A DNA stretch of 64,000 nucleotides from positions 102,207 to 166,206 of the forward strand of contig NZ_JAMBOG010000008.1 in assembly GCF_023715525.1 (NCBI RefSeq), in the 5' to 3' direction. The DNA comes from Kocuria rosea. GTDB taxonomy: Bacteria > Actinomycetota > Actinomycetes > Actinomycetales > Micrococcaceae. The position numbers and the translations under genes were made by a program. Positions 28,465 to 36,225 of the stretch are shown piece after piece (position 1 is the stretch's first letter; each line of letters begins with the position of its first letter). The notes beneath the pieces were generated by a model. It saw nothing but the letters and a program-made list of their open reading frames with translations. It did no database searches and was not told where the DNA came from.

Positions 28465-29796
28465 ATGCACCACTCGTCCATCGAGGTCGACCGCACCGCC
28501 AGGCCGGTGACCGGCTACGCCGCCCGCGACGTCGAGCGCTGGGTGGCGGAGGACCACCACAACAAGTACCGGTCCGACTTCGAGCGGGACCGCGCCCGGA
28601 TCCTGCACTCCTCCGCGCTGCGCCGGCTGGCGTCCAAGACGCAGGTCGTCTCCCCGGACACCGACGACTTCGTGCGCAACCGGCTCACCCACTCGCTGGA
28701 GGTCGCCCAGATCGGCCGGGAGCTGGGCGGGATGCTCGGCTGCGACCCCGACGTCGTCGACGCCGCGTGCCTGTCCCACGACCTCGGCCACCCGCCGTTC
28801 GGGCACAACGGGGAGTCGGCCCTGAACCGGCTGACCAGCCACATCGGCGGCTTCGAGGGCAACGCCCAGACCCTGCGCCTGCTCATCCGGCTCGAGCCCA
28901 AGGTGACGGACGACGAGGGGCGGCCCGCCGGGCTGAACCTCACCCGTGCCGTGCTCGACGCCACGTGCAAGTACCCGTGGCAGGCCCACGAGGCGCCGCT
29001 GCGCCCGGACGGGACCCGCTCCCCGAAGTTCGGGGTCTACGCCGACGACCTGCCCGTGTTCGAGTGGCTGCGCGACGGGGCCCCGCCCCGCACCAAGTGC
29101 CTCGAGGCCCAGGTCATGGACCTCGCCGACGACATCTCCTACTCCGTGCACGACGTCGAGGACGCGATCGCCTCCGGGCTCGTGCAGCTCGGCTGGCTCG
29201 CCGACACGACCCAGCGGGAGAAGGTCCTGGACCTCACCCGCCGGTGGTACCTGCCCGAGGCCGCGCCCGAGGCCCTCGACGCGGCCCTCACCCGCCTGGA
29301 GGACTCCTCCCTGTGGGTGCGCGAGATGGACGGCTCCCGCCAGGGCCTCGCCGAGCTGAAGAACATGACGAGCCAGCTCATCGGCCGCTTCGCGATGTCC
29401 GCGGTGGCCGCCACCCGGGACATCTACGGCGACGAGCGGCTGACCCGCTACGCCGCCCGGCTGGTGGTCCCCGAGGAGACGGCGGTGGAGATCGCCGTGC
29501 TCAAGGGCATCGCCACCACCTACGTCATCACCGTGCGGGACGCGCAGCCCATCTACGAGAACCAGCAGGAGGTGCTCTCCATCCTCGTGGGCGCCCTCAT
29601 GGACACCGACGGCCACCACCTCTCGCCCGCCTTCGCCGCCGACTGGCGGGAGCTGGGGGACGGGCCCGGCGCCGAGGCCGCGCGGCTGCGCCTCGTCGTG
29701 GACCAGGTCGCCTCCCTCACCGACCTCTCGGCCGTCGCCCTGCACGACCGCATCCGGGGAACCCACTGGCGCGTGGGGGACAAGCCGCTGTGGTGA
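28465..29796 (+). CDS. dgt: Deoxyguanosinetriphosphate triphosphohydrolase (HD domain)
   Basis: The 443-residue metal-dependent enzyme hydrolyses dNTPs to nucleoside and triphosphate. The HD motif residues are in RLTHSLEVAQIGRE near residue 77 and CLSHDLGHPPFGHNGE near 105, with the later DLADDISYSVHDVEDA near 220. Start ATG 28465 is chosen over ATG 28450 because GAGAGG lies 7 nt upstream of the former. It lies between dus and the MFS gene, close to dnaG as in other actinobacteria. Confidence 0.94.
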   Translation: MHHSSIEVDRTARPVTGYAARDVERWVAEDHHNKYRSDFERDRARILHSSALRRLASKTQVVSPDTDDFVRNRLTHSLEVAQIGRELGGMLGCDPDVVDAACLSHDLGHPPFGHNGESALNRLTSHIGGFEGNAQTLRLLIRLEPKVTDDEGRPAGLNLTRAVLDATCKYPWQAHEAPLRPDGTRSPKFGVYADDLPVFEWLRDGAPPRTKCLEAQVMDLADDISYSVHDVEDAIASGLVQLGWLADTTQREKVLDLTRRWYLPEAAPEALDAALTRLEDSSLWVREMDGSRQGLAELKNMTSQLIGRFAMSAVAATRDIYGDERLTRYAARLVVPEETAVEIAVLKGIATTYVITVRDAQPIYENQQEVLSILVGALMDTDGHHLSPAFAADWRELGDGPGAEAARLRLVVDQVASLTDLSAVALHDRIRGTHWRVGDKPLW

Positions 29797-29866
29797 GACC
29801 CCCGTCACGGGGCGCCGCCCCTTCCCGTTCAACGGATGTGAGCTGGGACTCCTCCGCGGCCGTTCC

Positions 29867-29872
29867 TAGACT
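29867..29872 (+). promoter_or_regulatory. -10 box of the MFS transporter gene
   Basis: TAGACT lies 41 nt before the ATG at 29913; a Shine-Dalgarno GAAGG follows at 29897-29901. Confidence 0.45.
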
Positions 29873-29912
29873 CGTCGGGACCGTGCTCCTCCTCACGAAG
29901 GCCTGATGCCCC

Positions 29913-31244
29913 ATGGCTCCCTCCTCCGGCTCCGCCCCGTCCCCGGCGGACTCCTCGGCCTCCGGCGCCACGCCGGTCCTGCGGTCCCGGGCGTGGGTCG
30001 CGCCGCTGTGCTGGATCGCGGTGCTCCTCGACGGCTTCGACGCCGTGGTCCTGGGCGCCGTCCTCCCGTCCATGCTCGAGAACGGCGAGCTCGGGATGAC
30101 GACCGCCCAGGGCACCGCCGTGGCCACCGCCGGCCTCGTGGGCATGATGATCGGGGCGCTCGCCATGGGCTACCTCACCGACCGGCTGGGCCGGCGCAAG
30201 ATGCTCATCGGCGCCGTGGTCCTGTTCTCGCTGCTCACCTTCGCCGCCGCGTTCTCCCCGAACGTGCTGGTCTTCGGCCTCCTGCGCTTCCTCGCCGGCC
30301 TGGGCCTCGGCGGCTGCCTGCCCACCGCCATCGCCATGGTCACCGAGTTCGCCCGCCGCGGCCGCGGCTCCAACGCCACCACCCTGGTGATGACCGGCTA
30401 CCACGTGGGCGCCGTGCTCACCGCGGCGATCGCCATCGCCGTGGTCCGTCAGTTCGGCTGGCAGGAGATGTTCGTCCTGGGCGCGCTCCCGGCTCTCGTG
30501 CTGGTGCCCCTGATGCTCTTCTTCCTGCCCGAGTCCCCGTCCTGGCTGGCGTCCAAGGGCAGCACGGCCGAGGCGCGCACCGTGGCCGAGCACTACGGCG
30601 TGAGCATCGACCACCGCAGCGCGGCCGAGGAGAAGGCCGAGACGGTGGGTGCAGCGATGCTGCTGTCCCCCGGCTGGCGCCGCAACTCCATCGCGATCTG
30701 GGTCGCGTCCTTCATGGGGCTGCTGCTCGTCTACGGCCTGAACACCTGGCTGCCGCAGATCATGCGCGCCGCCCAGTACGACCTCGGCAACTCCCTCGGG
30801 TTCCTGCTCGTCCTCAACGTGGGCGCCATCGCCGGCCTGACGGTCGCCGGCCGGGTGGCCGACCGGATCACCCCCCGCGCCGCGGGCATCATCTGGTTCC
30901 TGGGCTCCGCCGCGCTGCTCGCCGCGCTCGCGATCAGGCTGCCGCTGCTGGGGATCTACGCCATGGTCTTCGTCACCGGCTGCTTCGTGTTCTCCTCCCA
31001 GGTGCTCGTCTACGCGTTCACCGCGGCCAACCACCCGCCGCGGGTGCGCGCCACGGCGCTGGGCATGTCCGCCGGGGTGGGCCGGCTCGGGGCGATCTCC
31101 GGGCCCATCATCGGCGGCACCCTGCTCGGGGCGGGGCTGGCCTACCCGTGGGGCTTCTTCGCCTTCGCGGCCGTGGGCGCCCTCGGCGGGCTCGCCCTCA
31201 CCGGCACGAGGACGCGGCCGGAGCTGCGGGAGACCGGCCGCTGA
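29913..31244 (+). CDS. MFS transporter, aromatic acid:H+ symporter type
   Basis: The 443-residue protein has 12 predicted membrane segments. The first carries VLLDGFDAVVLGAVLP near residues 38-52, the DGFD signature of the AAHS group that imports aromatic acids. The loop motif YLTDRLGRRKM near 92 is the general MFS motif A. A cytosolic loop near 215-245 divides the two halves. No catabolic genes are adjacent, so the substrate is uncertain. The start at 29913 is chosen in preference to the out-of-frame ATG at 29906. Confidence 0.87.
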   Translation: MAPSSGSAPSPADSSASGATPVLRSRAWVAPLCWIAVLLDGFDAVVLGAVLPSMLENGELGMTTAQGTAVATAGLVGMMIGALAMGYLTDRLGRRKMLIGAVVLFSLLTFAAAFSPNVLVFGLLRFLAGLGLGGCLPTAIAMVTEFARRGRGSNATTLVMTGYHVGAVLTAAIAIAVVRQFGWQEMFVLGALPALVLVPLMLFFLPESPSWLASKGSTAEARTVAEHYGVSIDHRSAAEEKAETVGAAMLLSPGWRRNSIAIWVASFMGLLLVYGLNTWLPQIMRAAQYDLGNSLGFLLVLNVGAIAGLTVAGRVADRITPRAAGIIWFLGSAALLAALAIRLPLLGIYAMVFVTGCFVFSSQVLVYAFTAANHPPRVRATALGMSAGVGRLGAISGPIIGGTLLGAGLAYPWGFFAFAAVGALGGLALTGTRTRPELRETGR

Positions 31245-31327
31245 CCCGCCCGCTGTCCCGTCCGCCCGCCCGTCGCCGACCCCTCCCGCCGGGGGAGCGC
31301 CGGCGTCCCGGCGTCCCCGGGCGCGCC

Positions 31328-31333
31328 TAGACT
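31328..31333 (+). promoter_or_regulatory. -10 box of dnaG, leaderless type
   Basis: TAGACT ends 7 nt before GTG 31341, leaving no room for a ribosome binding site. Confidence 0.6.
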
Positions 31334-31340
31334 GGTCGGT

Positions 31341-33209
31341 GTGGCAGGACTGATCAGACGCGAGGACATCGACGAGGTCCGGTCGCGCACGGACATCAAG
31401 GAGATCGTCGACGGCTACGTGACGCTCAAGAGCGCCGGCATCGGCTCCTGGAAGGGCCTGTGCCCGTTCCACGACGAGCGCACCCCGTCCTTCCACGTCC
31501 GCCCGCAGATGGGCACCTACCACTGCTTCGGCTGCGACGAGTCCGGGGACGTCATCGCGTTCCTGATGAACATCGACCACACCACCTTCTCGGAGACCGT
31601 CGAGAAGCTCGCGGCGCGGATCGGCTACGAGCTGCACTACGAGCAGGGCTCCGGGCCGAAGAAGGAGGAGGTCGGCCGCCGCCAGCGCCTGCTCGACGCG
31701 CACAAGGTCGCCGCCGAGTTCTTCCAGCGCAACCTCTACACCCGCCAGGCCGCCCCCGCCCAGCAATTCCTGGGGGAGCGCGGCTTCGACGGCGAGGCCG
31801 CCCGCCGCTACGGCGTCGGCTACGCCCCCCGCGGCTGGGACCACCTGCTCAAGCACCTGCGCGACCGCGGCTTCACCGACCAGGAGCTCAAGCTCACCGG
31901 GATGTTCTCCGAGGGCAACCGGGGGCTCTACGACCGGTTCCGCGGCCGGCTGGTGTGGCCCATCCGCGCGGTCGCCGGCGAGGTGATCGGCTTCGGGGCG
32001 CGCAAGCTCTTCGACGACGACCAGGGCCCCAAGTACCTCAACACCCCGGAGACCCCGCTCTACAAGAAGTCGCAGGTGCTCTACGGGATCGACCTCGCCA
32101 AGCGGGAGATCGCCAGGCAGCGCCGCGTCGTCGTCGTCGAGGGCTACACCGACGTCATGGCGTGCCACCTCGCGGGCGTGACCACCGCCGTGGCGACCTG
32201 CGGCACCGCGTTCGGCCCCGAGCACATCAAGATCGTCCGCCGCTTCCTCTCCGACGACGGCGGCGGGGGAGAGGTCGTCTTCACCTTCGACGGCGACGCC
32301 GCCGGCCAGAAGGCCGCCCTGCGCGCCTTCGAGGAGGACCAGAAGTTCGTCGCCCAGACGTACGTGGCCGTCGAGCCGCACGGGATGGACCCCTGCGACC
32401 TGCGCCTGGCCCGCGGGGACGCGGCCGTCGCGGAGCTCGTCGACACCCGCCGGCCCCTGTTCGAGTTCGCGATCCGCGCGACCCTGCGGAACTTCGACCT
32501 TGACACCATCGAGGGCAGGATCCGGGCGATGCGCGCGTGCGCGCCCATCGTCTCCCGGATCCGGGACCGCTCCCTGCGCCCCGCCTACGCCCGCCAGCTC
32601 GCCGGCTGGCTCGGGCTGGACCCCGCGGAGGTCCAGCGCGCGGTCGACGCCGCCGGCCGCGCGCCCCGCGAGGACCAGGCCGCCTCCCGGCCGGCGGAGG
32701 AGCCGGCGCCCGCCGCCCCGGCCGCACAGCTGCCCGACCCGCGCGAGCCCGTGGCGCGGATGGAGCGGGAGGCGCTCGAGGCCGTGATCCAGTGCCCCCA
32801 GCTGCTCCAGGACCGGCACTGGGAGGAGTTCTCGCTCAGCCGCTTCCGCTACCCCGTCCACGGGGCGGTGCACGACGCCGTGCTGGGCGCCCGCGCGGGC
32901 CTGGGCGGGCACGTGCCGAGCGGGCAGGTGTGGGTGGACGCCGTGCGCGGGCACCTGCCGGAGCCCCTGCACGGCTACCTCGCCGAGCTCGCCGTCACCC
33001 CGCTGCCGGCCACCACGGAGCAGCAGCTCGAGCGCTACACCGCGGACATCCTCAACCGGCTGTTCGAGCTGCAGATCAACCGGCGCAAGTCCGACCGGCT
33101 GGCCGAGCTGCAGCGCACCGACCCCGCGGGGCAGCGGGAGCGCTACCAGGAGCTCCAGCGCGAGCTGCTCGAGCTGGAGATGCAGCGCCGCAGCCTCCGC
33201 CAGGACTGA
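31341..33209 (+). CDS. dnaG: DNA primase
   Basis: The 622-residue primase makes RNA primers for replication. The CHC2 zinc finger uses Cys41, His44, Cys62 and Cys65 (CPFH ... CFGC). The Toprim catalytic domain shows VVVEGYTDVMA near residue 263 and VFTFDGDAAGQKAA near 313. The C-terminal helical part from about 470 should bind the DnaB helicase. GTG 31341 gives the conserved N-terminus AGLIRREDIDEVRSRTDI. tRNA-Asn follows directly, as is common in actinobacteria. Confidence 0.96.
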   Translation: MAGLIRREDIDEVRSRTDIKEIVDGYVTLKSAGIGSWKGLCPFHDERTPSFHVRPQMGTYHCFGCDESGDVIAFLMNIDHTTFSETVEKLAARIGYELHYEQGSGPKKEEVGRRQRLLDAHKVAAEFFQRNLYTRQAAPAQQFLGERGFDGEAARRYGVGYAPRGWDHLLKHLRDRGFTDQELKLTGMFSEGNRGLYDRFRGRLVWPIRAVAGEVIGFGARKLFDDDQGPKYLNTPETPLYKKSQVLYGIDLAKREIARQRRVVVVEGYTDVMACHLAGVTTAVATCGTAFGPEHIKIVRRFLSDDGGGGEVVFTFDGDAAGQKAALRAFEEDQKFVAQTYVAVEPHGMDPCDLRLARGDAAVAELVDTRRPLFEFAIRATLRNFDLDTIEGRIRAMRACAPIVSRIRDRSLRPAYARQLAGWLGLDPAEVQRAVDAAGRAPREDQAASRPAEEPAPAAPAAQLPDPREPVARMEREALEAVIQCPQLLQDRHWEEFSLSRFRYPVHGAVHDAVLGARAGLGGHVPSGQVWVDAVRGHLPEPLHGYLAELAVTPLPATTEQQLERYTADILNRLFELQINRRKSDRLAELQRTDPAGQRERYQELQRELLELEMQRRSLRQD

Positions 33210-33217
33210 GAGGGGAT

Positions 33218-33247
33218 TTGGCGTTGCCCGTGCCGGGGCGGTAGAGT
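33218..33247 (+). promoter_or_regulatory. Promoter of tRNA-Asn
   Basis: TTGGCG (33218-33223) and TAGAGT (33242-33247) are 18 bp apart, 29 bp before the mature tRNA. Confidence 0.6.
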
Positions 33248-33276
33248 GATTGCTCGTTGCACGCGTGCGTGCACGG

Positions 33277-33349
33277 TCCTCCGTAGCTCAATTGGCAGAG
33301 CATTCGACTGTTAATCGAAGGGTTACTGGTTCGAGTCCAGTCGGGGGAG
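33277..33349 (+). tRNA. tRNA-Asn (GTT anticodon)
   Basis: A complete cloverleaf of 73 nt. The acceptor arm is TCCTCCG paired with CGGGGGA plus discriminator G. The anticodon stem TTCGA/TCGAA closes a loop with GTT at 33310-33312, and the T arm carries GGTTCGAGTCC. The CCA end is not encoded. Confidence 0.97.
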
Positions 33350-33357
33350 CAGCGCAG

Positions 33358-33393
33358 AAGGCCCCCACCAGCTGAAACGCCGGTGGGGGCCTT
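33358..33393 (+). terminator. Terminator after tRNA-Asn
   Basis: Perfect 12-bp arms AAGGCCCCCACC/GGTGGGGGCCTT enclose a 12-nt loop and are followed by CCTCGTG. Confidence 0.8.
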
Positions 33394-34231
33394 CCTCGTG
33401 CGCGGTCGGCGTCCCCGGTGTCCTCGTCGGCGCTCAGCCGAGGCTGACGCCGTCGGCCAGGCCGCAGCGGCGAACCAGGGCTCGGCCACCAGCCCCACCG
33501 GCGCCGCCACCCGTGACTTACGCGGCGTCGCTGCCCGGCGACGTGCCATTGTGCTGACCGTGGCTCCGGATGCCGGGGTCGGGGCCGAGGGCCATGGGCG
33601 GGCCGGCGTTCCGCTCCTCGGGGCACCCGTCGCACGGCGCCGCGGCCGGTGCGGCAGGGGCGTGCCACGTCGTGACCGCACGGAGTTGCCTCTGTCACGA
33701 ACTGCCGTCGAGCCCCCGGTCAGCAGCGGATCCTCCTGACTGCACCTGCTTGACCAGGGGGAGACCGCGGAGGATCTTCGTGCCGAGCCGGCCGCCGCGA
33801 CGCTCGCAGCACTACTGGTCCGAGGGTCACCCGGGGCACCCGCGTTCGCCGGTGGGGACGGCAAGGACCAGGAGGGCACCACCGACGGGAAGGTCCTCGT
33901 CGTGTCGGTCGAGCACGAGCAGCACGGCGGCAAGGAGGTCGCCGGAAGCCGGAGAAGAAGGCGTGCCGCACGGACCACAGGAACACGACGTGGATGCACG
34001 TCTGCGCCGGCGAGGGTGACCAGGAGGAAGGACCAGGGGTCGCAGCGGCGAGCAGGCCCCGGGGTGACCTCGCGCGAGGGGCCCGTCCGGGACACCGGGC
34101 GGGCCCCTCCCGCGTGCACGGTCCGGGGCCGCGACCGTGCGCGCCCGGGACCGAGCGCCCGTCGAGGGGGAGCCCGATGATAGCTTTGTGCTCAGTCCAC
34201 GTACTTTTCACGAACATTCACGGAGGCGGGC
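33394..34231. other. Gene-poor stretch, possible remnant of a decayed gene
   Basis: No convincing gene is seen in about 840 bp, a rarity in this dense window. One plus-strand frame is open from 33383 to 33736, broken by TGA at 33737, and open again to 34180. Its middle part (around 33750-33940) has a protein-like composition, for example GKDQEGTTDGKVLVVSVEHEQHGG, and then turns into an arginine-rich nonsense frame. Another frame then looks better (KPEKKACRTDHRNTTWMHVC), as if a frameshift had occurred near 33940. A terminator-like hairpin (34077-34108) follows. The long minus-strand ORF across this region includes the translated tRNA and is spurious. Confidence 0.45.
34077..34108 (+). terminator. 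Terminator-like hairpin without an intact gene in front
   Basis: Arms AGGGGCCCGTCCGG and CCGGGCGGGCCCCT pair over 14 bp with one G-T wobble around the loop GACA. It marks the likely end of the former transcript in the preceding relic. Confidence 0.6.
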
Positions 34232-35080
34232 ATGAGTCATTCGGTAGGCCCCAGCACGGGCGGCACCTCGGGGGCCGGAGCGGGGCAGTCCAGCCCCGGC
34301 GCGGCGTCCATCCTCGACGTCGTCAAGGTCTTCGGGCGGCTGCTGCCCAAGCAGCTCAAGGACGAGGCGCAGCTGGCCAAGCTCGAGCTCACGGAGAAGG
34401 CGAAGACCCTCGGCAAGGGGGCCGCGTTCGTGGCCGTCGGCCTGGTCTTCCTGCTGCTGGCCACCATCGCGCTCGTCGGGGCGGTCATCGCGGCGCTCTC
34501 ACAGGTGATGCCGGCGTGGCTGGCGGCCCTGCTGCTGGCCGTGCTGTTCCTCGTCGTGCTCGGGGTCGCCGCGCTGCTCGGCCTCGCGACCATCAAGAAG
34601 GCGTTGCCGCTCGTGCCGCGCAAGGCGCTCTTCGGCGTCAAGTACGACCTCGGCGTCGTCAAGGAGGGCTCCGCCTACACGGAGTCCCGCGTCCAGCGCG
34701 AGGAGCAGCTGGCCCGGGAGCGCAAGGAGCAGGAGAAGCGGGAGGCCGCCCAGGACCCCGCCCGCCAGAAGCCCCCGGCGCCCACCGAGGAGCAGCTGCG
34801 GCACCGGCTCAAGCTGCGCCGCGAGCACCTCAAGACGCTGCGCGACGACGTCCAGGGCCGCGCCCAGACCATCCAGTCCACCACCAAGGGGTTCGTGGAC
34901 CGCACCAGCCGCACCGTGAAGACCACGCCCAAGGACATCAAGGGCCTGCTCGCCCAGGGCGGCCAGCACCGCGGGACGGGGGCGGGCCGCTCCGGCCTCA
35001 CCGAGCGCTGGCAGCCGCTGACGGTCCTGGCCGTGGCCGGGAGCGCGTTCCTCGTCTTCCTGCGCAAGCTCTTCCGGTGA
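34232..35080 (+). CDS. Phage-holin-superfamily membrane protein (chromosomal)
   Basis: The 282-residue protein resembles the actinobacterial holin superfamily III members common on chromosomes. Two adjacent hydrophobic segments lie at about residues 68-95 and 98-122, then a long charged helical region (130-250) with runs of Glu/Lys/Arg. A C-terminal hydrophobic segment near 258-275 (PLTVLAVAGSAFLVFL) ends in basic LRKLFR. Function is unknown; the name does not imply a prophage. ATG 34232 has GGAGG 5 nt upstream. It is a single gene closed by a strong terminator. Confidence 0.78.
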   Translation: MSHSVGPSTGGTSGAGAGQSSPGAASILDVVKVFGRLLPKQLKDEAQLAKLELTEKAKTLGKGAAFVAVGLVFLLLATIALVGAVIAALSQVMPAWLAALLLAVLFLVVLGVAALLGLATIKKALPLVPRKALFGVKYDLGVVKEGSAYTESRVQREEQLARERKEQEKREAAQDPARQKPPAPTEEQLRHRLKLRREHLKTLRDDVQGRAQTIQSTTKGFVDRTSRTVKTTPKDIKGLLAQGGQHRGTGAGRSGLTERWQPLTVLAVAGSAFLVFLRKLFR

Positions 35081-35122
35081 CGGCGGCGTCCACGGGCAGC
35101 CCCGTGGACACGCCCGCCGCGT

Positions 35123-35155
35123 GAAGGCCCGGAAGCCCTCGGCTTCCGGGCCTTC
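35123..35155 (+). terminator. Terminator of the holin-like gene
   Basis: Perfect 15-bp arms GAAGGCCCGGAAGCC and complement flank the loop CTC. Confidence 0.85.
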
Positions 35156-35211
35156 GCCGTCGGTTCACCCGGTGTCCACCTCCCGCCGAGCGGAGCCCCG
35201 GCAGGGCTCGG

Positions 35212-35217
35212 TAGAAT
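35212..35217 (+). promoter_or_regulatory. -10 box of the DMT transporter operon
   Basis: TAGAAT ends 7 nt before GTG 35225, the same spacing as for leaderless dnaG. A start at GTG 35221 would be upstream of the expected transcription start. Confidence 0.5.
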
Positions 35218-35224
35218 CCGGTGC

Positions 35225-35251
35225 GTGAGCAGAGGTCGGTGCGTGTCGTGA
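35225..35251 (+). CDS. Putative leaderless mini-ORF coupled to the DMT transporter gene
   Basis: GTG AGC AGA GGT CGG TGC GTG TCG TGA encodes MSRGRCVS. It would begin at the expected 5' end of the mRNA, and its stop overlaps the transporter's GTG start (GTGA), the classic geometry for termination-reinitiation coupling. No homology can be claimed for eight residues; the evidence is purely positional. It may be a regulatory leader peptide or chance. Confidence 0.35.
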   Translation: MSRGRCVS

Positions 35252-36225
35252 GCCAGTGGCTCGCCGTCCTCCTGGCCCTGCTCTCGGCGCTGTGCCTGGC
35301 GGTCGGCACGCAGCAGCAGGGCAGCGCCGTGGCCGACCGGTCCTCCGGCCGCCTCCGGGCCGGCGCGCTGCCGGCCCTGCTGCGCAGCCGCCGCTGGCTG
35401 CTCGGCCTGGTCCTCCTCGGCCTCGGCACCGGGCTCAACGTCGCCGCCCTCGGGCTGGCCACGGTGACCGTGGTCCAGCCGATGGGTGTTGTCGCCCTCG
35501 TGGTCACCACCCTCCTCCACGCCCGGCACCGCCGCCTGAAGGTCAACCGGCGCACCTGGGCCGCCATCGTGCTGTGCACCGCGGGCGGGGCGGCCTTCGT
35601 CACCTGCGCCGTGGGCGCGACCGACCCCGCCCGCGGCATCTCGCGCTGGGCCGAGCACACCGTGGTGGTGATGCTCGTGGTCCTCGTGTGCGTGCTCGGG
35701 GTGGCCGCGGCCCTGTTCCGCCGCCGTCTCGACAGCACCTTCTACGTGGTCGGCGCGGGGATCCTCTACGGGTTCGTGGCCGTGCTCGTGCGCCTGACCC
35801 TCACCCGGGTCCAGGGCAGCCCGGGCGGCCCGCTGGACGACGTCAACTGGCTCGCGGTGGGCGCCGCGGTCGTGGCCTCGGTCCTCGGCGGGTGGTTTGT
35901 GCAGAGCGCGTTCGCCGCGGGGCCGCCGGACCTCGTCATCGCCGGCCTCACGGTGATCGACCCCATGGTGGGGGTGCTGCTGGGCCTGCTGGTGCTCGGC
36001 GAGGCGGGCACGGGGTTCACGGTGCTCACCGGCGTCCTCATGGCCGTGGCCGGTGCCGTTGCTATAGTCGGGGTCGCCGTGCTCTCCCAGCACCACCCGG
36101 AGGTCCTCGAACGCCGCGCCGATCTCGCGCGGAAGGGCCGGGCGGTGCTCGACCCGGGCACGCCGGCACCGTCCCCAGCAGCACCTGACCGAGCAGCACA
36201 CGACCGACCGGGAAGCCACGCTTGA
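35248..36225 (+). CDS. DMT-superfamily (EamA/NIPA-like) membrane transporter
   Basis: The 325-residue protein has about nine to ten hydrophobic segments, beginning WLAVLLALLSALCLAVGTQ, and internal pseudo-symmetry typical of drug/metabolite transporters. The length and the motif VVQPMGVVALVVTTLL near residue 80 fit actinobacterial DMT proteins distantly like NIPA magnesium carriers. The substrate is unknown. The start is placed at GTG 35248, which has AGAGG 12 nt upstream and overlaps a possible mini-ORF. GTG 35239 and 35221 are longer alternatives. It overlaps the glycosyltransferase by 4 bp. Confidence 0.8.
   Translation: MSQWLAVLLALLSALCLAVGTQQQGSAVADRSSGRLRAGALPALLRSRRWLLGLVLLGLGTGLNVAALGLATVTVVQPMGVVALVVTTLLHARHRRLKVNRRTWAAIVLCTAGGAAFVTCAVGATDPARGISRWAEHTVVVMLVVLVCVLGVAAALFRRRLDSTFYVVGAGILYGFVAVLVRLTLTRVQGSPGGPLDDVNWLAVGAAVVASVLGGWFVQSAFAAGPPDLVIAGLTVIDPMVGVLLGLLVLGEAGTGFTVLTGVLMAVAGAVAIVGVAVLSQHHPEVLERRADLARKGRAVLDPGTPAPSPAAPDRAAHDRPGSHA

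Noticed and set aside
33076..34119. Long minus-strand ORF of 347 codons
   Set aside because: It runs through the tRNA-Asn gene (translating it to QLSYGG-like residues) and has Arg/Pro/Ser-rich shadow composition.
34232..35080. Prophage signal from the holin-family protein
   Set aside because: No other phage genes are nearby, and proteins of this superfamily are common on actinobacterial chromosomes.
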